NCBI GenBank assembly: GCA_020061705.1
Contig: JAGUXT010000014.1
Span: 50,769 to 114,768, forward strand
Length of the DNA stretch: 64,000 nt
Direction of reading: 5' to 3'
Source of the DNA: Halothiobacillus sp.
Lineage (GTDB): Bacteria; Pseudomonadota; Gammaproteobacteria; Halothiobacillales; Halothiobacillaceae
A model generated the notes under the pieces. The model ran no database searches. It saw only the letters and a program-made list of their open reading frames with translations, and was not told where the DNA came from. A program made the position numbers and the translations under genes. Below are positions 1 through 9,887 of the stretch, one piece after another (the stretch's first letter is position 1; every line of letters starts with the position of its first letter).

Positions 1-3000
1 GAGGAAGCACTGATTCAGGAGGTGTGTCGCCAGATCGTCGAAACCGGCAGTCATAAGTTGGCCTGGGTGTCTTATCCCGTTGGAGGGGTGGACAGTCTCC
101 CCGTGCCGTTTGCCCACTTCGGCGACGAAAGTCTGTTCCGGCTCCACGGTGAACTGGGGAATGACCCGGAGTACCAGCGGCATTGCCTGAGCTTTTCCGC
201 CCTGCGCGAACGCCAGACGCGGACATGTAACAGACTTGATGTTATGTCGAAGTGCGCTTTCGAGCCATTGCATGCTGCGGGTGTGGCGGCGATCCTGGCA
301 CTGCCGCTGCTGCAAGGCCAGGAAATCTACGGTGTGCTCTCCATCTTTTCGCCAAGCCCCGATGTCTTTGGCAGCGCCGAGATCCAGCTTATGGAGCAAT
401 TGGCTGGTGACATTGCCTTTGCAATCGTCACCTTGCGCGCCAGAGCCGAGCTCAAAAATGCCACACGCGCCTTGCGCGAGAGCGAGGAGAAATTCCGCCA
501 GTTGTTCGAAGGCTCGCGCGATGCTCTGATGACGCTGGCACCGCCATCGTGGACATTCACGAATGCGAATCTGGCAACGTTGCAATTGTTCGGTGTGTCG
601 AGCGTGGCCGAATACACTGCATTCAGGCCGTGGGATGTTTCGCCGGAGCGTCAACCGGACGGACGCCCCTCCAGAGAAACGTCGCTGGAAATGATTGCGA
701 GCGCTATGCGCGACGGTTCCAACTTCTTTGAGTGGCAACACCAACGGCTGAATGGCGAAGTTTTCCCATGTGACGTATTGCTGACCCGCATGGAGCTGGA
801 CGGCCAGCCATTTCTTCAGGCCACGATGCGCGATATCAGCTCGCGCAAGGCGGCGGAGGCGGCGGTCGAGAACGAGCGTAACCGACTCGCCGCAATCTTT
901 CAGACCGCGAGCGATGGCATTGAAATTGTGGATGCCGACGGCTTGCTGCTTGATGCCAACGAGGTCTTCCTCGGCAGGCTGGGTTATGACCAAACGGCTA
1001 TCGGTCGCCTGCACGTGTTTGATTATGAAGCGCAGCAAGGAAAGGATGAAATTCTTCACAAGATTCGTAATCTGATAAGGCAGCAGACAACCGGACTCTT
1101 TGAGAGCCAGCATCGCCGTGCAGACGGTGAGATCATCGACGTGGAAGTCCATATCAAGGCGATCCGCATCAATGGTAAGGATATGATTTATTCCTCCTCG
1201 CGCGATATTACCGAGCGCAGGCTTGCCGAAAGGGAACGCCAAGCTGCAGGAGAGCTGCTGCGTACCGTCCTGGAGAGCGTGCCAATGCGCGTGTTCTGGA
1301 AGGATGCCGAGTTGCGCTACCTTGGTTGTAACAGCCTTTTTGCCCGTGATGCCGGGCTGTCGAACCCGCAGGATTTGTTCGGCAAGGATGATTTTCAGAT
1401 GACATGGCGGGAGCAGGCCGAACGCTATCGTGCCGATGATATAAGGGTTATGGCATCCGAGATCCCCGTACTTGGCTATGAAGAGCCACAAACCACGCCC
1501 GACGGACACACGATCTGGTTACGCACCTCGAAGGTGCCGTTGCACGATGCCGACGGGAAAGTCATCGGTTTGCTTGGCGTCTATGATGACATCACGACCC
1601 ACAAGCAGGCAGAGACGGATTTGCGTGAAAGCGAAGCATTTATCAAGACTGTGCTGGATCATCTGCCCATGGGGATTGCCGTCAATTCGGTGGCACCCAC
1701 CGTTGTCTTCAGTTACATGAACGACAAGTTTCCCGAAATCTATCGGACAACACGAGAACGCCTCGCCGATCCCGATGTGTTCTGGGACATCGTTTTTGAA
1801 GAGCCGGTGTTCAGGGAAGCGATCCGGCAAAAGGTGCTGGAAGATATCGCCAGTGGCGATGTCAAGCGTATGTACTGGCCAGAGATCCCTCTTACCCGCA
1901 AGGGGGATAAAACCTCATACATTACAGCTCAGAACATTCCAGTACCTGGAAAGCAGATACTGATCTCGATGGTTTGGGATGTGACCGAGGCGAAGCGGGC
2001 GGAGGATCAGATTCGCAAGCTTTCGCTGGCCATTGAGCAGAGTCCGGAGAGCATTGTTATCACCGATCTCGATGCCAGCATTGAGTATGTCAACGAAGCT
2101 TTTGTACGCAATACCGGCTACAGCCGTGAAGAGGCTATTGGCCAGAATCCGCGCATCCTGCAATCGGGCAAGACCCCCCCGGCGAGCTACGATAGGCTGT
2201 GGCAGGCGCTGACCAGCGGCCAGAGCGCGCAACTGGAAATGATCAATAAGCGTAAGGATGGCAGCGAATACACCGAGTTGGCCGTCATTACGCCGATCCG
2301 CCAGGCTGAGGGGCAGGTCACTCACTATGTAGCGGTAAAAACTGATATTACCGAACAAAAGCGTGCGGCCGATGAGCTCGAACAGCATCGTCACCATCTG
2401 GAAGATATGGTTGCAATCCGCACGCAGCAGCTGAATGAATCCAAGGCTTTGGCCGAGGAAGCGAATGCGGCCAAAAGTGCCTTCGTTGCCAATATGAGTC
2501 ACGAGATTCGCACGCCATTGAATGCCATCGTCGGTCTCACCCATTTGTTGCGGCGCGACAGCAGCGATCCCGCGCAGAGAGTGAAGCTGGAAAAAATCGT
2601 CAACGCCTCGCGGCATCTGCTGGCGGTGATCAACGATATTCTCGATTTTTCCAAGATCGAGGCTGGCAAGCTGAGGCTTAGTGTCACTGACTTCGCTTTC
2701 GATCGTATGCTCGACAATGTCATTTCCATGATTGGCCCCCGGCTGCGCGAGAAGCACCTGGATTTTATTGAGGATCGGGACGGGCTGCCGCCGGTGCTGA
2801 TCGGTGACTCCACTCGCTTGGCGCAGGCTCTGTTGAACTATCTTTCCAATGCCGTGAAATTTACCGAGCGTGGCAGGATTACACTGCGACTGTCCAAAAT
2901 CGAAGAGTCCGAAAGTGATCTGCTGGTGTGTTTTGAAGTGACGGATACCGGCATCGGTATTGAGCCCGAAAAGCTCGGTGAGCTGTTCACCGCGTTTGAA

Positions 3001-3945
3001 CAGGCCAATGCGCGCCGCTACGGTGGCACGGGACTAGGGCTTGCCATCACCAAGCGTCTGGCGGGGTTGATGGGCGGCGAAGTCGGCGCACAAAGCGTGC
3101 CCGGTGTGGGCAGCACGTTCTGGTTTACGGCCCGTCTTGGTAAAAGCGAGTTCAGCCTTGCAGATCTGGCTGAGACACTCTCAGTGGCCGATCTGAGCAT
3201 GCAAGCCATGCCAAGCAATGTTCACATCCTGTTGGCCGAGGACAACCGGATTAACCAGGAAGTGGCGGTGGAGCTTCTCACCGAGGCTGGGTTAAAGGTG
3301 GAGATCGCCAACAACGGTTTCGAGGCTTTGGAGAAAGTGCGCACTCGCGATTATGACTTGATCCTTATGGATATGCAGATGCCGGGCATGGATGGTCTGG
3401 AGGCAACCCGTGCCATCCGCAGCCTGCCGGGTTGGGAAACAAAGCCCATTCTGGCGATGACCGCCAATGCCTTCGATGAGGATCGCCAGCGTTGCCACGA
3501 TGCTGGCATGAATGATTTCATTGCCAAGCCGGTCGACCCGGATCATCTGTATGGCACACTTTTGCGCTGGCTACCGTCGACTGCAATGGTTCCGCCCGTT
3601 GCCGCAAAGTCGCTTATTTCTGTTGAGCTTGCGGTCATTCCCGGCTTGGATGTTACTCGTGGTCTCGGTGTGCTGAACGACAACGTGCCGGCTTACCTGC
3701 GGCTGCTGCGCCAATTTACCGTCGATCATGCGAATGATTTGTCGCGCCTGCGCGAGCGCATGGCGCAGTCTGATCGCGTTGAAGCGCGGAGATTGGCACA
3801 TACGCTCAAGGGCAGTTCGGGCATCATGGCGCGACAGAGGTGCAGCGGCTGGCTGCCGCGTTGGAAGAAGCCATCAAGGGGGATCGGGATGCAGCAGATG
3901 TCGAGCGTCTGGTTAATGCCTTGGAAAGTGAGTTGTTACGGTTGA
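1..3945 (+). CDS. Multi-PAS hybrid sensor histidine kinase, 5' end outside window, 3' end frameshifted
   Basis: The reading frame is open from base 1, so the start lies upstream; the GTG at 22 is only where the ORF track begins. Domains in order, counted from base 22: GAF (about 1-140), five PAS-like modules (about 155-790, several ending in DIT/DIS-type PAC motifs), a short coiled coil, HisKA with the H-box [11 protein letters not shown] (His near 826), HATPase with an N-box, DTGIGI and GGTGLGLA boxes, a receiver domain with LILMDMQMP (Asp near 1116), and an Hpt domain with AHTLKGSS (His near 1260). This is a complete His-Asp-His phosphorelay, probably cytoplasmic or peripheral because no membrane segment is visible here. 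After residue 1269 the frame leaves the family consensus and ends in an unrelated tail; the expected sequence continues in another frame (next entry). It lies directly upstream of a REC-GGDEF-EAL gene, a plausible output partner. Confidence 0.9.
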   Translation, partial: EEALIQEVCRQIVETGSHKLAWVSYPVGGVDSLPVPFAHFGDESLFRLHGELGNDPEYQRHCLSFSALRERQTRTCNRLDVMSKCAFEPLHAAGVAAILALPLLQGQEIYGVLSIFSPSPDVFGSAEIQLMEQLAGDIAFAIVTLRARAELKNATRALRESEEKFRQLFEGSRDALMTLAPPSWTFTNANLATLQLFGVSSVAEYTAFRPWDVSPERQPDGRPSRETSLEMIASAMRDGSNFFEWQHQRLNGEVFPCDVLLTRMELDGQPFLQATMRDISSRKAAEAAVENERNRLAAIFQTASDGIEIVDADGLLLDANEVFLGRLGYDQTAIGRLHVFDYEAQQGKDEILHKIRNLIRQQTTGLFESQHRRADGEIIDVEVHIKAIRINGKDMIYSSSRDITERRLAERERQAAGELLRTVLESVPMRVFWKDAELRYLGCNSLFARDAGLSNPQDLFGKDDFQMTWREQAERYRADDIRVMASEIPVLGYEEPQTTPDGHTIWLRTSKVPLHDADGKVIGLLGVYDDITTHKQAETDLRESEAFIKTVLDHLPMGIAVNSVAPTVVFSYMNDKFPEIYRTTRERLADPDVFWDIVFEEPVFREAIRQKVLEDIASGDVKRMYWPEIPLTRKGDKTSYITAQNIPVPGKQILISMVWDVTEAKRAEDQIRKLSLAIEQSPESIVITDLDASIEYVNEAFVRNTGYSREEAIGQNPRILQSGKTPPASYDRLWQALTSGQSAQLEMINKRKDGSEYTELAVITPIRQAEGQVTHYVAVKTDITEQKRAADELEQHRHHLEDMVAIRTQQLNESKALAEEANAAKSAFVANMSHEIRTPLNAIVGLTHLLRRDSSDPAQRVKLEKIVNASRHLLAVINDILDFSKIEAGKLRLSVTDFAFDRMLDNVISMIGPRLREKHLDFIEDRDGLPPVLIGDSTRLAQALLNYLSNAVKFTERGRITLRLSKIEESESDLLVCFEVTDTGIGIEPEKLGELFTAFEQANARRYGGTGLGLAITKRLAGLMGGEVGAQSVPGVGSTFWFTARLGKSEFSLADLAETLSVADLSMQAMPSNVHILLAEDNRINQEVAVELLTEAGLKVEIANNGFEALEKVRTRDYDLILMDMQMPGMDGLEATRAIRSLPGWETKPILAMTANAFDEDRQRCHDAGMNDFIAKPVDPDHLYGTLLRWLPSTAMVPPVAAKSLISVELAVIPGLDVTRGLGVLNDNVPAYLRLLRQFTVDHANDLSRLRERMAQSDRVEARRLAHTLKGSSGIMARQRCSGWLPRWKKPSRGIGMQQMSSVWLMPWKVSCYG

Positions 3946-4247
3946 TTGCGGCACTCCATGCAGTTCTGCCGGAAGAGGCTACAGTTCCCATTGCGGGTGA
4001 TGTGGATTGGTCGCTCGTGAAGCATGTACTGGATGAACTGGAGCCTCTATTGGACAACGCCAGTATGCAGGCCAATCTGCTCTTTGAGACTTACGCGGGG
4101 CAACTCAAGACTGCACTCGGTACGCTTGGAGTGGAACTGGAACAACGGATTGAACTTTTCCTCTACCCCGAAGCTCTGGAAACACTGAAGCGGGCGCGTA
4201 AAAAACACTCGGAGCTTCACGTCATGGATTCAAGGACACCTAATTGA
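3831..4247 (+). pseudogene. Displaced 3' part of the hybrid kinase (end of Hpt domain), shifted frame
   Basis: Inserting a single G at the run near 3828-3830 (ATGGCGCG read as ATGGGCGCG) turns the kinase tail into [18 protein letters not shown], the normal continuation of an Hpt helix. The open frame then runs to the TGA at 4245-4247, immediately before the next gene. The piece contains the last Hpt helices ([25 protein letters not shown]) and a helical C-terminal extension of about 90 residues. It has no start signal of its own. Either the gene is a real frameshift mutant, which still retains the Hpt histidine, or the sequence lacks one base. Confidence 0.8.
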
Positions 4248-6422
4248 ATGGGGGGCAGTGAATTGGATGGAGTGATGCGGGAGAAAATCCTGATTGTGGA
4301 TGATGATTCCGGCAATCTGGCTGCCCTGGGTCGACTTCTGAGTTCAGATTACGACGTTGTGGCCGCGCCCAGCGGCGAGCGCGCATTGCGGATTGCCTTC
4401 GGCACGCAGCAGTTGGATCTGATTCTGCTCGACGTGATGATGCCGGACATGGACGGATATGAGCTGCTCAGTCGCTTGCGCGAGCATTCTGCCACTCGTG
4501 ATATTCCAGTCATCTTTGTTACCGGGATGGATTCCGTGGCCGATGAGGAACGCGGTTTAGGGCTTGGCGCAGTGGATTACATTGCCAAGCCCTATCACCC
4601 GCACATCATTCTGGCGCGCGTGCATACTCAGCTTGAACTCAAACGCGCGCGCGACTTTCTCGCCAACCATAATCATATTCTGGAGCAGCAGGTTGCCGCG
4701 CGCACCGCCGAGTTGCGGGCCAGTGAGGCTCGTTTCCGCGTCGCCATGGACAGTATGCGTGATGCCTTCGTCATTCTCGAAGCGGAGCAGGGCTCGGCGA
4801 TTGAGTGGAATCCTTCCGCAGCGAGGATGTTCGGCTTTTCCAGGGAGGAGGTGCTTGGGCAGCCGCTGTATCAGCTCATTGTGCCGGCGCGTTATCGCGA
4901 GCAGGCACAGTACGGTATCAAGCATTTTGCAGCGACAGGCGAGGGCGTAGCCGTTGGCAAGACGCTGGAGATCAAGGCACTGCACCGGAATGGCGAAGAG
5001 TTCCCCGTCGAGGTGTCTCTTTCAGCCATGCGGCTGGATGACAAAAATTACGCGGTAGGTATCGTGCGCGATATTAGCGAGCGCAAACGCTATCAGGCGC
5101 AATTGGAACGTCAAACCAACTTCGACGACCTGACCGGGCTGCCCAATCGCAACCTCCTGGCCGACCGTCTTTCCCAAGCGCTGGCGCGCTGCCAGCAGAG
5201 CAAGAAAGACCTTGCGTTACTAACCTTCAACCTCAATCGTTTCCGCGAAGTCATTGATAGCCTCGGGCATCGCTTGGGCGACCAGTTGTTGTTAGGTGTT
5301 GCCATGCGTTTGGGTAGTGTTGGCGATTCCATCGACACACTTGCGCATATGAATGGTGATGAGTTCGTTCTGCTGGCGGAATGCGGAGAAACGGGAGAAA
5401 CCATTGCACTCGCCCAGCGTGTACTGAAAACGCTCGAGCAACCGTTTCTGCTCAATGGACGGGAGCTGTTCCTCTCCGCCAGTATCGGCATCGCCGTGTT
5501 TCCCAAGGATGGCGAAAACGCTGAAACCCTGCTGAAAAACGCCGCTGCGGCAATGTATCGCACCAAAATGTCCACGGGTAACAGTTTCAGCTTTTATTCT
5601 GCCGAGATGAATGCCCACTCACTGGAGCGCCTCAACCTGGAGGTTGATTTGCGCCACGCCATCGAACGCAATGAGTTGTGCCTTTACTACCAACCGCAAT
5701 TGAGTTTACGCAGTGGCGAAGTAATCGGTATGGAAGCGTTGCTGCGCTGGCAGCATCCCGTGCGCGGACTGGTTTCACCGCTGGATTTCATCCCGCTGGC
5801 CGAGGAAACCGGTTTGATCGTACCTATTGGCGCATGGGTACTACGTACCGCCTGTGCGCAGAATCGGGCATGGCAGGCGGCGGGTCTGCCAGCTATGACG
5901 GTGGCGGTGAATCTATCGGCGCGTCAGTTTGAAGCGCAGGATATGACGGCACTCATCGCACAAGTGCTGCGCGAAAGCGGTCTCGACCCCAGCTATCTGG
6001 AGCTGGAGCTGACTGAAAGCGTGGCGATGGGTAATGCCGAGGCGTTTATCGACGTTACGGATGCCTTGAAGAAGCTGGGTGTGAGCCTGGCCATTGATGA
6101 TTTTGGCACCGGCTATTCTTCTTTGAGCTATCTCAAACGCTTTGCCATTGATCACCTGAAAATTGACCAATCCTTCGTGCGAGACATGGTGGGTGATCCA
6201 GACAGCGCCTCTATCGTCGAGGCAGTGGTCGGGCTATCGCATGGTCTGAGGTTGTCGGTCATCGCTGAGGGGGTAGAAACTGAAGCCCAGCTCAACTTTT
6301 TGCGCTCATGCAGCTGTGACGAGATGCAGGGCTTTTATTTCAGTAAACCGCTGTCCAGTGCCGAGTTCGAACAGCTTCTGCGCGAGGGGCGCAAGCTGGA
6401 TTTGCCTGCCTTATTGCCCTAA
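4248..6422 (+). CDS. Response regulator with PAS, degenerate GGDEF and intact EAL domain (c-di-GMP phosphodiesterase)
   Basis: Domains: receiver (about 10-125, phospho-acceptor Asp near 61 in LILLDVMMPDMDG, PIFVTG and IAKPY switch motifs), PAS/PAC (about 155-280), GGDEF (about 290-445) and EAL (about 455-710). The GGDEF signature reads NGDEF and the RxxD inhibitory site is absent, so cyclase activity is doubtful. The EAL domain keeps MEALLRW, NLSARQF, ELTES, DDFGTGYSS, KIDQSF and AEGVET, so hydrolysis of cyclic di-GMP is likely. The ATG at 4248 abuts the stop of the kinase reading frame; an internal start at 4275 (MREKILIVDDD) is an alternative. The tandem arrangement suggests that the upstream hybrid kinase controls this protein, possibly through its Hpt domain. 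Cytoplasmic; no membrane segments. Confidence 0.92.
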   Translation: MGGSELDGVMREKILIVDDDSGNLAALGRLLSSDYDVVAAPSGERALRIAFGTQQLDLILLDVMMPDMDGYELLSRLREHSATRDIPVIFVTGMDSVADEERGLGLGAVDYIAKPYHPHIILARVHTQLELKRARDFLANHNHILEQQVAARTAELRASEARFRVAMDSMRDAFVILEAEQGSAIEWNPSAARMFGFSREEVLGQPLYQLIVPARYREQAQYGIKHFAATGEGVAVGKTLEIKALHRNGEEFPVEVSLSAMRLDDKNYAVGIVRDISERKRYQAQLERQTNFDDLTGLPNRNLLADRLSQALARCQQSKKDLALLTFNLNRFREVIDSLGHRLGDQLLLGVAMRLGSVGDSIDTLAHMNGDEFVLLAECGETGETIALAQRVLKTLEQPFLLNGRELFLSASIGIAVFPKDGENAETLLKNAAAAMYRTKMSTGNSFSFYSAEMNAHSLERLNLEVDLRHAIERNELCLYYQPQLSLRSGEVIGMEALLRWQHPVRGLVSPLDFIPLAEETGLIVPIGAWVLRTACAQNRAWQAAGLPAMTVAVNLSARQFEAQDMTALIAQVLRESGLDPSYLELELTESVAMGNAEAFIDVTDALKKLGVSLAIDDFGTGYSSLSYLKRFAIDHLKIDQSFVRDMVGDPDSASIVEAVVGLSHGLRLSVIAEGVETEAQLNFLRSCSCDEMQGFYFSKPLSSAEFEQLLREGRKLDLPALLP

Positions 6423-6522
6423 AACGCCTGTATTAGCCCTGTATTGGTCATTCTGAACGCCCCGGCATGTGTCAAGCGAGCGGGGCGCATCACTCCACGC
6501 AGATCACTATTCGTGGGATAAA

Positions 6523-6545
6523 AAAACCCGGTCAAGCCGGGTTTT
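6523..6545 (-). terminator. Rho-independent terminator after rpmG
   Basis: A 9-bp stem AAAACCCGG / CCGGGTTTT with a 5-nt loop lies 25 nt past the rpmG stop. Runs of A on the left and T on the right let it work in both directions, so it may also end the upstream EAL-gene transcript. A second GC stem (CGCCCCG...CGGGGCG, about 6459-6486) precedes it on the plus strand but lacks a T tract. Confidence 0.8.
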
Positions 6546-6569
6546 GATGTGCTATTGCAGAACGCCAGA

Positions 6570-6737
6570 TTATTTAATCTTGGCTTCCTTGAAGATAACG
6601 TGCTGGCGCACGACGGGGTCGTACTTGCGGAACTCGAACTTTTCAGGGGTGTTGCGCTTGTTTTTCTTGGTGGTGTAGAAAAAACCGGTGCCTGCGGAGG
6701 ACACGAGTTTGATCTTGTCGCTAGCTGATTTTGCCAT
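6570..6737 (-). CDS. rpmG: 50S ribosomal protein L33
   Basis: A 55-residue basic protein, too short for the ORF track. It begins [20 protein letters not shown] and contains [21 protein letters not shown], the characteristic L33 body, ending FKEAKIK. L33 binds 23S rRNA near the E site of the large subunit. The two CxxC zinc-ribbon pairs are absent, so this is the zinc-free (C-minus) form. It sits 11 nt downstream of rpmB in the usual rpmB-rpmG order and shares its transcript, ending at the terminator at 6523-6545. Confidence 0.96.
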   Translation of the reverse strand: MAKSASDKIKLVSSAGTGFFYTTKKNKRNTPEKFEFRKYDPVVRQHVIFKEAKIK

Positions 6738-6748
6738 GTCTGATTACC

Positions 6749-6985
6749 TTAAACTTTTTCGCCACGGGCGCGCATGTCGGTTAGAACCTGCTCAAGACCC
6801 AGTTTGTCGATCACGCGCATGCCTTTGGCAGAGACGCGCAGGCTGATGAAGCGTTTTTCAGTTTCCAACCAGAAACGGTGATGGTGCAGGTTGGGAAGAA
6901 AGCGACGACGCGCCTTGTTGTTGGCGTGGGATACAGTGTTCCCGGTGATAACAGCCTTGCCGGTGACTTGGCATACTCTGGACAT
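6749..6985 (-). CDS. rpmB: 50S ribosomal protein L28
   Basis: This 78-residue protein begins [24 protein letters not shown] and continues with [14 protein letters not shown], both diagnostic of L28, at the family's usual length. It is a large-subunit protein binding 23S rRNA. It is first gene of the rpmB-rpmG pair; the promoter must lie in the 290-bp region to its right, where no convincing -35/-10 pair stands out. Confidence 0.97.
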   Translation of the reverse strand: MSRVCQVTGKAVITGNTVSHANNKARRRFLPNLHHHRFWLETEKRFISLRVSAKGMRVIDKLGLEQVLTDMRARGEKV

Positions 6986-7116
6986 AATGAACTACCTTTG
7001 ACTCAAAAATCTCCGGATCAGCGTTGTCCGGAATGCGAAAGCCCGCAATTCTACGCGATGTTATTCACGCGCTCAAGCACTGATGTGCGTAAATGGCTCA
7101 ATGTGCATACTGGCAA

Positions 7117-7272
7117 CCTGTCGGACTTAAGGACAGTCGGCTGCAAATCCGTCTGGACGGTGCATATTTCACCGCATTTTTTGGGTAATAGAACTCACTA
7201 TCGCCCTGCATAAGCGGCAAAGTCTGCCCTCGCCCAGCCAGATTTTCGCTACGATTTCTAAAGTCCGACAGG
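7117..7272. repeat. Possible MITE-like element with CCTGTCGGACTT terminal inverted repeats
   Basis: The ends read CCTGTCGGACTTAAGGA and, reversed, CCTGTCGGACTTTAGAA, matching at 15 of 17 positions across a 156-bp interval. No coding potential is evident (the 68-aa minus-strand ORF here resembles nothing). The right end stops 3 bp before the stop codon of the DUF853 gene. No target-site duplication is clear. The interval fills most of the 290-bp gap between rpmB and the DUF853 gene. Confidence 0.45.
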
Positions 7273-7275
7273 CTG

Positions 7276-8817
7276 CTAGCGTCTACCTTTGCCGATGATC
7301 GCACCCATTACGCCGCGCATGATTTCCTGCCCGAGTCGGCTACCCACTGCGCGCATGGTGCTTTTGACAAAGGCTTCGCCCACCGATTCGCGTGTGCGGC
7401 GCCCCTGGTTTGATGAGCCACCGCCAAATAACCCGTCCAGCAGGCCGCCGGATTGGGCTTCCTCCGGCGCGCGGCTGGGTGTCTGCTGACGGGTGCGCGC
7501 CGTGGATGTTGGCGCATCGGCTTGAGCAGCATTAAGCGCGTCTTCGGTACGCTGCTTGAGAATTTCATACGCCGATTCACGATCAACAGCTTTTTCAAAC
7601 ACGCCATAGACATTGGAGTTGCGAATGATCTGGGTGCGCTCTTCAGGGCTGATGGCACCGATCCGCGAACGCGGGGGCGCGACTAGCACGCGCTCGACCG
7701 GGTTGGGGGTGCCTTTGCTGTCGAGACAGGACACCAGCGCTTCGCCCACCCCGAGTTGGGTGATGGCTTCGGCGGTGTTGAGACCGGGCTTGGGGCGGAA
7801 GGTGTCGGCGGCCACGCGCACGGCTTCCTGGTCGCGCGGGGTGAAGGCGCGCAGGGCGTGCTGCACGCGGTTACCGAGTTGGCCGAGGATGGCGAGCGGC
7901 ACATCAAGCGGGTTTTGGGTAATGAAGTAGATGCCTACGCCTTTGGAGCGGATCAGGCGCACCACTTTTTCCACAGTGTCGATCAGGACTTTGGGGGCGT
8001 CGTCGAACAAAAGGTGAGCCTCGTCGAAGAAAAACACCAGTTTGGGCTGCTCCAGATCGCCCGCTTCCGGAAACTGCTCAAACAGTTCAGCCAACAGCCA
8101 AAGCAGCAGGGTGGCGTAGATCTGTGGCGAGTGAAATAGTTTTTCGGCAGCGAGGACGTTGATGACACCATGGCCTTGCGCATCGGTTTGCAGCAGATCG
8201 TCAAGGGTGATGGCGGGTTCGCCAAATAGATAGGTACCTCCGGCATCTTCCAGCGTGAGCAAGGCACGCTGGATGGCACCGACACTGGCGGCGGAGACGT
8301 TGCCATAGGTCGTGGTTAGTTCGCGTGCATGTTCGGCCACATGCTGCATCAATGCGCGCAGATCCTTGATGTCCAGCAGCAGCAAGCCTTGCTCATCCGC
8401 CACGCGGAAGGCAATGTTCAAAACACCCGCTTGGGTGTCATTCAAATTGAGCAAGCGAGCGAGAAGAAGCGGCCCCATGTCGGAGATGGTGGTGCGCAAC
8501 GGGTGGCCGAGTTCGCCGTACACATCCCAGAACACCACAGGGGAGGCGGCGAGCTGGAAATCGGACAGGCCGATTTTTTGCACACGTTCGCGGATGCGTG
8601 GTTTGTCTTCGCCTGTCTGACTTAATCCGGCCAGATCGCCCTTGATGTCGGCCAGAAACACCGGCGTGCCCATGCGGCTGAAGCCTTCGGCCAGAGTTTG
8701 CAAGGTGACAGTCTTACCCGTGCCCGTGGCGCCTGCAATCAGGCCGTGGCGGTTGGCCATGCGCCCTAAAAGGTGGGCTTCGGCCTCGCCCGCGCCAATA
8801 AAGATGTCATTTTGCAT
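7276..8817 (-). CDS. HerA-like DUF853 family P-loop ATPase (YjgR type)
   Basis: A 513-residue protein with a Walker A motif GATGTGKT at about residues 29-36, a Walker B LVFFFDEAHLLF near 265, and the arrangement GMGxGEAEAHLLGRMANRHGLIAG seen at the start of DUF853 proteins. The family belongs to the FtsK/HerA ATPase clade; E. coli YjgR is the reference and its function is not established. A low-complexity segment rich in Gly, Ser and Arg (about 440-480) precedes a Gly-rich C-terminus. It appears to be monocistronic, between the repeat at 7117-7272 and a divergent membrane-protein gene. No nuclease partner gene (NurA-like) is nearby, which argues against a DNA-end-resection HerA-NurA pair. Confidence 0.88.
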   Translation of the reverse strand: MQNDIFIGAGEAEAHLLGRMANRHGLIAGATGTGKTVTLQTLAEGFSRMGTPVFLADIKGDLAGLSQTGEDKPRIRERVQKIGLSDFQLAASPVVFWDVYGELGHPLRTTISDMGPLLLARLLNLNDTQAGVLNIAFRVADEQGLLLLDIKDLRALMQHVAEHARELTTTYGNVSAASVGAIQRALLTLEDAGGTYLFGEPAITLDDLLQTDAQGHGVINVLAAEKLFHSPQIYATLLLWLLAELFEQFPEAGDLEQPKLVFFFDEAHLLFDDAPKVLIDTVEKVVRLIRSKGVGIYFITQNPLDVPLAILGQLGNRVQHALRAFTPRDQEAVRVAADTFRPKPGLNTAEAITQLGVGEALVSCLDSKGTPNPVERVLVAPPRSRIGAISPEERTQIIRNSNVYGVFEKAVDRESAYEILKQRTEDALNAAQADAPTSTARTRQQTPSRAPEEAQSGGLLDGLFGGGSSNQGRRTRESVGEAFVKSTMRAVGSRLGQEIMRGVMGAIIGKGRR

Positions 8818-8931
8818 GATTGATTTGCAGGTTGTTGAGTTGGGTTCTGATTGTAATGTGAAAGTCGAATATTGCCGTGCGTGTTATCTTTCCAAACTTG
8901 GTTGGTCGCTGGTGAAGCAAAGGTGGTACTG

Positions 8932-9465
8932 ATGTTGGGTCGAGTAGGTGCGTGGTGGGGTGTATTGGGTGTAAGTCTGTTGATTGGCTGGGCGGTGATG
9001 CGCCTCACGCCTGTTGCGCTGGAAGCATGGGCGATGCCCTGGGGTTGGCTGGAATGGTTAGTGGCCGTGCCCTGGCTGGTTTTTATGTTGGTGGGCGAGG
9101 GCTATCGCGGCTTTCAGAAAGGTTTTGCCCCGCGTGTGGCGGCGCGCGCGCGCCATTTGCGCGAGCATCCGCATTGGTTGCATGTGCTGCTGGCACCAGC
9201 GTTTTGCATGGGATTTTTTCATGCGACACGCAAGCGCATGATTGTGTCGTGGGCAGTGACTTCGGGTATTGTGTTGCTGATTTTGGCGGTGCGTCTGTTA
9301 CCGCAACCCTGGCGCGGAATCGTTGATCTGGGTGTGGTTGCGGGGCTGACCTGGGGGCTGGTGGCGATTGTGCTTTACGGTATTCATGCGCTTACCACGC
9401 ATACGTTCAACCACCCGGCTGAAACGCCGGAATTGCGCCAGCCCATGGATCGGAACACCGCTTGA
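8932..9465 (+). CDS. Small membrane protein of unknown function
   Basis: A 177-residue protein when started at the ATG at 8932, which has AAAGGTGG about 5 nt upstream; the ORF track start at 8872 adds 20 residues without a ribosome binding site. Four hydrophobic segments are visible (about 8-25, 38-60, 100-125 and 130-155), with a basic arginine-rich loop (RVAARARHLREHPHW) between the second and third. The segment LLAPAFCMGFFHATRKRMIVSW follows it. I do not recognise the family. It reads away from the DUF853 gene and ends at a strong terminator. Confidence 0.7.
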   Translation: MLGRVGAWWGVLGVSLLIGWAVMRLTPVALEAWAMPWGWLEWLVAVPWLVFMLVGEGYRGFQKGFAPRVAARARHLREHPHWLHVLLAPAFCMGFFHATRKRMIVSWAVTSGIVLLILAVRLLPQPWRGIVDLGVVAGLTWGLVAIVLYGIHALTTHTFNHPAETPELRQPMDRNTA

Positions 9466-9481
9466 TTTTCGTGTACATTAA

Positions 9482-9504
9482 AAAACCCCGCGTTGCGGGG
9501 TTTT
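9482..9504. terminator. Bidirectional rho-independent terminator
   Basis: A 10-bp perfect stem AAAACCCCGC / GCGGGGTTTT with a GTT loop lies between two convergent genes (8932-9465 plus and 9536-9826 minus). It has flanking A and T runs and can serve both. Confidence 0.9.
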
Positions 9505-9535
9505 GTGTTTTTGTCACCAAAAACAAGGCGCTGAA

Positions 9536-9826
9536 TCAACTTTTGAGTTTGGCGTAGGCCTCATGAATGGAATGGCTTGCTGAAGTCCATGCCGTTTCAA
9601 TGCCGGATTTTAGATGATCCCATGTGTCATCACTGGCTTCGCCTAATTCCTTTAACTTGGCTTTTGTCGATTCAATACCGCTTTCAATCGCGGTAATTTC
9701 TTTTTCGTATTTAATACGTTCATCGGCGAGCGCGCTATTAGTCTGTGCCTTTATCGCTTCTATTTTGGCTTGGGTGAGCTCGATTTCGGCTTCAATCTTC
9801 TGCAGGTAGGCGGCTTTGGTGCTCAT
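9536..9826 (-). CDS. sll1863-like coiled-coil stress protein, paralogue 1
   Basis: A 96-residue protein started at the ATG at 9826, with AAGGA 9 nt upstream; the longer track ORF adds eight unlikely residues. It is almost entirely alpha-helical and highly charged, with heptad-like spacing (YLQKIEAEIELTQAKIEAIKAQ), and ends in DDTWDHLKSGIETAWTSASHSIHEAYAKL. That C-terminal pattern is shared with the protein at 10475-10768, so the two are paralogues. Proteins of this kind are annotated as sll1863-family stress proteins, with no molecular function established. It may be cytoplasmic, since no signal peptide is seen. Confidence 0.72.
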   Translation of the reverse strand: MSTKAAYLQKIEAEIELTQAKIEAIKAQTNSALADERIKYEKEITAIESGIESTKAKLKELGEASDDTWDHLKSGIETAWTSASHSIHEAYAKLKS

Positions 9827-9887
9827 GGGGAATATCCTTGATAAGTGCATTAAATGCGAGGCGAGTAAATTAATTGACGCAAACAGG

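Noticed and set aside
1915-2757. 280-codon minus-strand ORF inside the hybrid kinase, and similar long antisense ORFs at 27085-28209 and 52418-53404
   Set aside because: Each lies opposite a clearly conserved protein (kinase, Hom, LolC), has low-complexity His/Arg/Gln-rich translation and no domain. They are frame shadows.
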